DNA from: Scatosoma sp045533485
GTDB lineage: Bacteria; Bacillota; Clostridia; Christensenellales; Borkfalkiaceae
Assembly: GCA_045533485.1 (NCBI GenBank)
Contig: JAZSHX010000027.1
Location: 1 to 6,753, forward strand
Reading direction: 5' to 3'
Length of the DNA stretch: 6,753 bases
Part shown: piece by piece, positions 6,075 through 6,753 of the stretch
How the letters are laid out: each line of letters begins with the position of its first letter
Position numbering within the stretch: position 1 is the stretch's first letter
The notes under the pieces: generated by a model
Database searches by the model: none
Seen by the model: only the letters and a program-made list of their open reading frames with translations
Told to the model about the DNA's origin: nothing
Made by a program: the position numbers and the translations under genes

Positions 6075-6385
6075 AACAAGAACTCAAAGAACAATTAAAG
6101 GGCTTGTGCTGCGTGGAAATCAGCGGCGAATCGTGCGCGAATTGTCTTACGCTTATGCCTATTTTGCAAGAGCTTATCTCTGCGCGAAGCGATATCAAGC
6201 TGGTGCATATCGAAGCGGACTATTCCACGACCGATTTGATGGAAGAATTAGACGTAACGCGCGTGCCTACCATTTTGCTTATGGACGACGGGGAAATCTT
6301 CGCCCGTTGCGCGGGCTTTCAACCGGAAGAAATTTTGGAAATTTGGTTGGATGCGAAAATCGAAGAACACAAAAACGGTAATTAA
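6071..6385 (+). CDS. Thioredoxin-fold protein with CANC motif
   Basis: 104-residue cytoplasmic protein without signal peptide or membrane segment. It follows the thioredoxin layout: a first strand at about 11-18 (GLCCVEIS), a redox-type CxxC at Cys22-Ala-Asn-Cys25 starting the first helix, a second strand IKLVHIEAD (42-50), the helix DLMEELDV, the cis-proline region RVPTILLMDDG (64-74), and a C-terminal helix from about 85. Length is close to classical thioredoxin (about 108), but the active site is SCANC rather than WCGPC, so it is probably a thioredoxin-like family member and not the general thioredoxin. Additional cysteines are 13, 14 and 80. It overlaps pflA by four bases and precedes pflB by 54 bases, suggesting a role in redox maintenance of one of these oxygen-sensitive enzymes; this is inference. 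Confidence 0.85.
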   Translation: MKQELKEQLKGLCCVEISGESCANCLTLMPILQELISARSDIKLVHIEADYSTTDLMEELDVTRVPTILLMDDGEIFARCAGFQPEEILEIWLDAKIEEHKNGN

Positions 6386-6427
6386 AATCCGCAAGGGTTT
6401 TTGAAAATAAGAAAAATTTATATTATT

Positions 6428-6432
6428 AGGAG
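6428..6432 (+). promoter_or_regulatory. Ribosome binding site of pflB
   Basis: AGGAG lies seven bases before ATG 6440 and ten before a second in-frame ATG at 6443, so 6440 is preferred. The surrounding 54-base gap is AT-rich. It contains TTGAAA at 6401-6406 but no -10 box at acceptable spacing, so pflB is probably read from the pflA promoters. Confidence 0.75.
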
Positions 6433-6439
6433 AACTGAT

Positions 6440-6753
6440 ATGATGCAATACAAAGGTTGGGAAGGATTTGTTCCCGGGAAATGGTGCAACGACGAAGTAG
6501 ACGTACGTGATTTCATCCAACGTAACTACACGCCGTACGAAGGCGACGCGAAATTCCTTGCTCCTGCAACGGAAGCAACGAAAAAGCTTTGGGAAATCGT
6601 TTGCGAGCTTTCTAAGAAAGAACGCGAAGCCGGCGGTGTACTCAACGCGGACACGAAGATCGTATCCACGCTGACCTCGCACGGCGCGGGCTATTTGGAT
6701 AAAGACCTTGAAAAAATCGTAGGTTGGCAAACGGACGAGCCTTCCAAGCGTTC
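6440..6753 (+). CDS. pflB: Formate acetyltransferase (pyruvate formate-lyase), 3'-truncated by window edge
   Basis: The open frame from 6440 encodes the first 104 residues and runs off the right edge. Formate acetyltransferase converts pyruvate and CoA to acetyl-CoA and formate through a glycyl radical. Recognisable N-terminal features are WEGFVPGKW, VDVRDFIQRNYTPYEGD near residues 21-37, the FLAPATEAT-LW stretch, GGVLNADTKIVSTLTSHGAGYLD near 67-89, and IVGWQTDEPSKRS at the edge. The active-site cysteine pair and the radical glycine lie far beyond the window, so the assignment to PFL rather than a related glycyl radical enzyme rests on these motifs and on the upstream activating enzyme. Confidence 0.93.
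   Translation, partial: MMQYKGWEGFVPGKWCNDEVDVRDFIQRNYTPYEGDAKFLAPATEATKKLWEIVCELSKKEREAGGVLNADTKIVSTLTSHGAGYLDKDLEKIVGWQTDEPSKR

Noticed and set aside
6401..6426. Possible separate promoter for pflB (TTGAAA and TATTAT)
   Set aside because: The spacing between the boxes is 14 bases, too short for a sigma-A-type promoter; no better pair was found in the gap.
1..6753. CRISPR arrays, insertion sequences, tRNA or rRNA genes, attachment sites
   Set aside because: No direct-repeat arrays, transposase-like frames, terminal inverted repeats or structured-RNA signatures were seen; nearly all of the window is accounted for by coding genes and one regulatory interval.

Overview
The window reads as a continuous stretch of a Bacillota-like (probably clostridial) genome; this placement is an inference. 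It rests on RpoC sequence style, a trigger loop without the large insertion of gammaproteobacteria, AGGAG-type ribosome binding sites, consensus sigma-A-type promoters in AT-rich spacers, and a fermentative pyruvate formate-lyase locus. All supported genes lie on the + strand.

Layout. (1) Bases 2-3214 hold the 3' four-fifths of rpoC, the RNA polymerase beta' subunit, which runs off the left edge. It is closed by a GC-rich hairpin at 3242-3273. (2) A strong promoter at 3288-3316 starts a two-gene unit: a small four-helix GtrA-like membrane protein (3323-3820) and, 16 bases later, a lipoprotein-type alkaline phosphatase (3837-5036). The -10 box ends only six bases before the first ATG, so this mRNA may be leaderless. 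(3) Bases 5037-5348 form a 312-base regulatory interval. It has a weak hairpin after the phosphatase gene, two near-consensus tandem promoters (5144-5172 and 5249-5277), an inverted repeat inside the spacer of the second, and a strong intrinsic-terminator hairpin (5295-5329) between the second promoter and the next gene. (4) The pyruvate formate-lyase locus follows: pflA (activating enzyme, 5349-6074), a thioredoxin-fold protein with a CANC motif (6071-6385) joined to pflA by an ATGA overlap, and the first 104 codons of pflB (6440 to the right edge).

How the genes work together. PflA uses S-adenosylmethionine and a 4Fe-4S cluster to install the glycyl radical on PflB, which then converts pyruvate and CoA to acetyl-CoA and formate under anaerobic conditions. 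The thioredoxin-like protein between them is probably a redox partner or protectant, but its substrate cannot be read from sequence. The most interesting part of the window is the pflA leader: a nearly perfect promoter feeding into a terminator about 45 bases later suggests attenuation or a short RNA controlling the locus. The rest is ordinary gene content, apart from a beta' subunit that appears expanded downstream of its catalytic motif.
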